NCBI GenBank assembly: GCA_041795785.1 | Contig: JBHBXR010000074.1 | Location: 1 to 34,487, forward strand | Source: CAJPST01 sp041795785 | GTDB lineage: Bacteria; Pseudomonadota; Gammaproteobacteria; Enterobacterales; Pasteurellaceae | DNA: 34,487 nt | Direction of reading: 5' to 3' | Shown here: positions 32,775 through 34,487 of the stretch, piece by piece | Numbering within the stretch: position 1 is the first letter of the stretch | Layout of the letters: every line of letters begins with the position of its first letter | Position numbers and translations under genes: made by a program | The notes under the pieces: model-generated | Databases searched by the model: none | Told to the model about the DNA's origin: nothing | Seen by the model: only the letters and a program-made list of their open reading frames with translations

Positions 32775-32789
32775 TGAGAATAAATTGCA
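32775..32789. promoter_or_regulatory. Weak Fur-like 7-1-7 element
   Basis: TGAGAAT-A-AATTGCA matches the 7-1-7 Fur pattern TGATAAT-N-ATTATCA at ten of fourteen positions and lies upstream of the lipoprotein receptor gene. If real, it would suggest a metal-related substrate. AT-rich sequence makes chance matches common. Confidence 0.2.
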
Positions 32790-32878
32790 TTAATTATTTT
32801 TCAAAGAAAAATAAGATGCGCATTCATTCTCTTTACCATTCGAAGGGATGAAAACAGGAAGGAAAATGGGTTTATCCG

Positions 32879-33211
32879 TTAATCTTCCAAGTAATGAAAG
32901 AGTTTTTCAGGCAATAAACCGAAAGCGTTCGCATCATCCAATGCGATACCGACCAACTGGTAACAATAATAGTCATTAATAATCACGGCAAATTCCCGAT
33001 CATGATTTACAACAAAAGAACCCGCAATCTGTCCCGCGTCATCAATAATATTAATCGACAGGATTTTATGCTCCTCATCGGCAATATTCTGATCCACCCG
33101 CAAATTCTTCAACGGCATTCTTTTCAAATCTTCGATAATCGCCCGATAGGCATAAAGTCTGAAGTTATTTTCAATCGCAAAATCAAGTTGTTGTATGTTT
33201 TGGATAATCAT
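32879..33211 (-). CDS. Small acidic protein of unknown function
   Basis: This is a 110-residue protein with no signal peptide and no membrane segment. I do not recognise its family. It is acidic near both ends and has an alternating hydrophobic pattern in the centre (ILSINIIDDAGQIAGSFVV and EFAVIINDYYCYQLVGIAL), suggesting an alpha/beta fold. The coding bias looks real and no better frame competes. No good ribosome site is visible before the ATG. It lies between the importer operon and the MazEF pair, in a stretch without uptake sequences near the CRISPR array. An immunity- or defence-related role is only a guess from position. Confidence 0.6.
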   Translation of the reverse strand: MIIQNIQQLDFAIENNFRLYAYRAIIEDLKRMPLKNLRVDQNIADEEHKILSINIIDDAGQIAGSFVVNHDREFAVIINDYYCYQLVGIALDDANAFGLLPEKLFHYLED

Positions 33212-33248
33212 AATTTTGTGTTCTTTTTATATAAATTACGCAAATAAA

Positions 33249-33344
33249 TCAGTGAGTTATTAATAAATGACGGCACTGCGGAATAATCTCATTCATCAAG
33301 AATATGCTACTTGATTGCATGTACTCGAATTGCCGCTTATTCAT
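33249..33344 (-). CDS. Possible 31-residue peptide
   Basis: This short frame starts with MNKRQFEYMQSSS and has AGGAAG six bases before the ATG, a better ribosome site than that of the following 110-residue gene. It ends 37 bases before that gene's start. It could be a leader peptide or coincidence; no family is recognised. Confidence 0.25.
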   Translation of the reverse strand: MNKRQFEYMQSSSIFLMNEIIPQCRHLLITH

Positions 33345-33391
33345 TGCAATCTTCCTGTTCGTTGTTTCGGTTTTAAATTGTTGGAAATCCT

Positions 33392-33736
33392 TTACTTCAA
33401 AAGATGTTCGCCACCTAACAACAGTATTACACGCTTAAGCACTTCATCGTAAACGTGCGATTCAGCTTGTTTAATAAATTTAATATGTCTTTCACGCCAA
33501 TCTAATGTTTGGACTAATGTTGTTGCGACCACACACGGACTATCTAATCCTTCAATAGGCACTTCCGTTATCGCACCACGAACACTCGTACTGATCGGAC
33601 AACAAATAATCAACCCGGTTGATTTATTATAAATTTCGTGGCTTAAAACGAGTGCCGGGCGATATTTCCCGATTTCTTTTCCTTTTGTCGGTTCAAAATC
33701 CAGCCAAACAATGTCATTACGTTTTGGTGCATACAT
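33392..33736 (-). CDS. mazF: MazF/PemK-type mRNA endonuclease toxin
   Basis: This 114-residue type II toxin belongs to the MazF/PemK/ChpB family, which cuts mRNA at short sequences and halts growth when unopposed. Family features are the opening PKRNDIVWLDFEPTKGKEIG, the conserved YRPALVLS strand with its Arg, ICCPISTSVRG with the Thr/Ser of the active site, and the late DWRERHIKFI. It begins two bases after the antitoxin stop, the usual order and spacing. The length is typical and all core motifs look intact, so it is probably functional. Confidence 0.9.
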   Translation of the reverse strand: MYAPKRNDIVWLDFEPTKGKEIGKYRPALVLSHEIYNKSTGLIICCPISTSVRGAITEVPIEGLDSPCVVATTLVQTLDWRERHIKFIKQAESHVYDEVLKRVILLLGGEHLLK

Positions 33737-33738
33737 AC

Positions 33739-33993
33739 TTAATAGTCCAATTCCTGCGGTAAAGCCGCGACACTAAACTCATCTGCATGAGCGTTATAAG
33801 TCGTCATTCCTTTTAATAAATCAGCTTCAGTCAGTTTTTTTTGACTTTTTGAAATGTATAAACCGTTTTCAGAGATCTCAACATCTACAACATCCCCCGC
33901 TGAAAATTGAGGAATTGTACGTAAATTGCCTGTTAATCGTAAACCGATACACTTTCCCCACAAACCTAACGTTGCTTGTTGTTTCAATTGCAT
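33739..33993 (-). CDS. mazE: MazE-type antitoxin (AbrB/SpoVT fold)
   Basis: This 84-residue antitoxin has an N-terminal swapped-hairpin DNA-binding domain: LGLWGKCIGLRLTGNLR, then FSAGDVVDVEISENGLYI. Its acidic flexible tail (HADEFSVAALPQELDY) would wrap around the toxin. GGAG lies seven bases before the ATG. It is the first gene of the pair, and a perfect palindrome lies about 29 bases upstream (34022-34040), as expected for an autoregulated operon. Confidence 0.9.
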   Translation of the reverse strand: MQLKQQATLGLWGKCIGLRLTGNLRTIPQFSAGDVVDVEISENGLYISKSQKKLTEADLLKGMTTYNAHADEFSVAALPQELDY

Positions 33994-34021
33994 AAAACAT
34001 CTCCTCTATCATTTTTACTGA

Positions 34022-34040
34022 TGATATTATTTTAATATCA
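34022..34040. promoter_or_regulatory. Palindrome, candidate MazE operator
   Basis: The arms TGATATTA and TAATATCA are perfectly complementary with three bases between them. The site lies 29 bases upstream of the mazE start, at a position where binding would block its promoter. Confidence 0.5.
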
Positions 34041-34142
34041 CCATTTCAATCTTTTTCATTCAATTTCAAAAAACAATTTCCTGCGCCAATTCAATTAAAC
34101 ATCTCTTAAGGTAAGTTACCCAATTTTATCGGAGAACTTGCT

Positions 34143-34322
34143 ATGACAAAGCAATTTTTTCTAAAAACAGCCACGCTTTTGACCGCACTGTTGGGAGCTG
34201 TCGACTCTCAAGCGAATATGCAGAGTCACGTGAGCTTGAGCTGTCTTAATCCCTTTGCATACAGGGCGGGGTCTTTCGACACAGTATTCAAGTCTATCCC
34301 GATCCATTTACCAAAGTCTTAA
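34143..34322 (+). CDS. Short exported peptide running into the CRISPR array, possible gene remnant
   Basis: This 59-codon frame starts at an ATG with GGAGAACTTGCT directly upstream. It begins MTKQFFLKTATLLTALLG, a good signal peptide with probable cleavage near SQANM. From residue 34 on the frame is made of the first CRISPR repeat and spacer, and it stops inside the second repeat. The first 33 residues look like the beginning of a real secreted protein whose remainder has been replaced by, or lost to, the array. It could instead be chance. The family is not recognised. Confidence 0.4.
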   Translation: MTKQFFLKTATLLTALLGAVDSQANMQSHVSLSCLNPFAYRAGSFDTVFKSIPIHLPKS

Positions 34323-34487
34323 TCCCTTTCATACAGGGCGGGGTCTTTCGACTTCAAAATTCATAACAGATTTTAGGTTACCTGATTGTCTTAATCCCTT
34401 TCATACAGGGCGGGGTCTTTCGACTCACGTTTCGAAAGAGATGTAGAATGGATGAAGGTCTTAATCCCTTTCATACAGGGCGGGGTC
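34243..34487 (-). CRISPR. CRISPR array edge, 37-base repeats, continues past right end
   Basis: Four repeats are visible: 34243-34280 (38 bases, a variant with one extra G), 34316-34352 and 34388-34424 (37 bases, identical), and 34458-34487 (30 bases, cut by the window). The spacers are 35, 35 and 33 bases. On the plus strand the repeat begins GTCTTAATCCC and ends GTCTTTCGAC. Read on the minus strand it ends in GGGATTAAGAC, similar to the ATTGAAA(C/G) ends that form the 5' handle of crRNAs in several type I and type III systems. Transcription is therefore probably right to left, which makes the variant repeat the leader-distal one. No cas gene is in the window. The length argues against I-C, I-E and I-F. 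Confidence 0.95.

Noticed and set aside
34255..34446. A 63-codon frame with a repeated LNPFHTGRGLST unit
   Set aside because: It is a translation of the CRISPR repeats and spacers, not a protein repeat.

Overview
The window looks like a chromosomal segment of a Pasteurellaceae bacterium from the clade that uses the Haemophilus influenzae-type DNA uptake sequence. Twenty perfect copies of AAGTGCGGT or its complement lie between 6791 and 32593. The base composition is moderate. The conserved block rodZ-ispG-hisS-yfgM is present in its usual gammaproteobacterial order. Species cannot be fixed from the sequence alone; Basfia, Mannheimia, Haemophilus or Actinobacillus-like genera are all possible.

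Layout: (1) 1-9653 is a divergent locus. On the minus strand is an Afu/Fbp-type ABC importer: binding protein, ATPase, double permease and a second ATPase cut by the window edge. On the plus strand is a PgtC-PgtB-PgtA type regulatory trio: periplasmic sensor, histidine kinase and NtrC-like regulator. The arrangement suggests that the trio senses a phosphorylated organic anion and controls the importer. (2) 9763-13785, minus strand: macB, macA and a MipA/OmpV outer-membrane protein. (3) 14160-15605, minus strand: a GabD-type succinate-semialdehyde dehydrogenase. (4) 15767-22501, plus strand: a seven-gene operon encoding an aspartase/fumarase-superfamily lyase, a GNAT acetyltransferase, a three-part polar amino-acid ABC importer, an MmgE/PrpD protein and an M20 deacetylase. 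This matches the Bacillus subtilis yxe operon for S-(2-succino)cysteine breakdown, with the monooxygenase YxeK replaced by a lyase. It is the most interesting metabolic system in the window. (5) 22551-26687, minus strand: yfgM, hisS, ispG, rodZ. (6) 26823-27794, minus strand: epmA. (7) 27895-32709, minus strand: a peptide/nickel/opine-class ABC importer with a fused double ATPase and a lipoprotein binding protein. (8) 32879-34487: an unknown small protein, a MazEF-type toxin-antitoxin pair and the edge of a CRISPR array with 37-base repeats.

How the genes may work together: the yxe-like operon would import succinated cysteine (or a related succinyl adduct), acetylate it, split it into fumarate and N-acetylcysteine, and deacetylate the latter to cysteine. 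That recovers sulfur and yields fumarate without needing oxygen, which would suit a facultative anaerobe. The CRISPR repeat orientation suggests transcription from right to left. The variant first repeat at 34243 would then be the leader-distal end, and any cas genes and leader would lie beyond the right edge of the window. No rRNA, tRNA or insertion sequence was seen.
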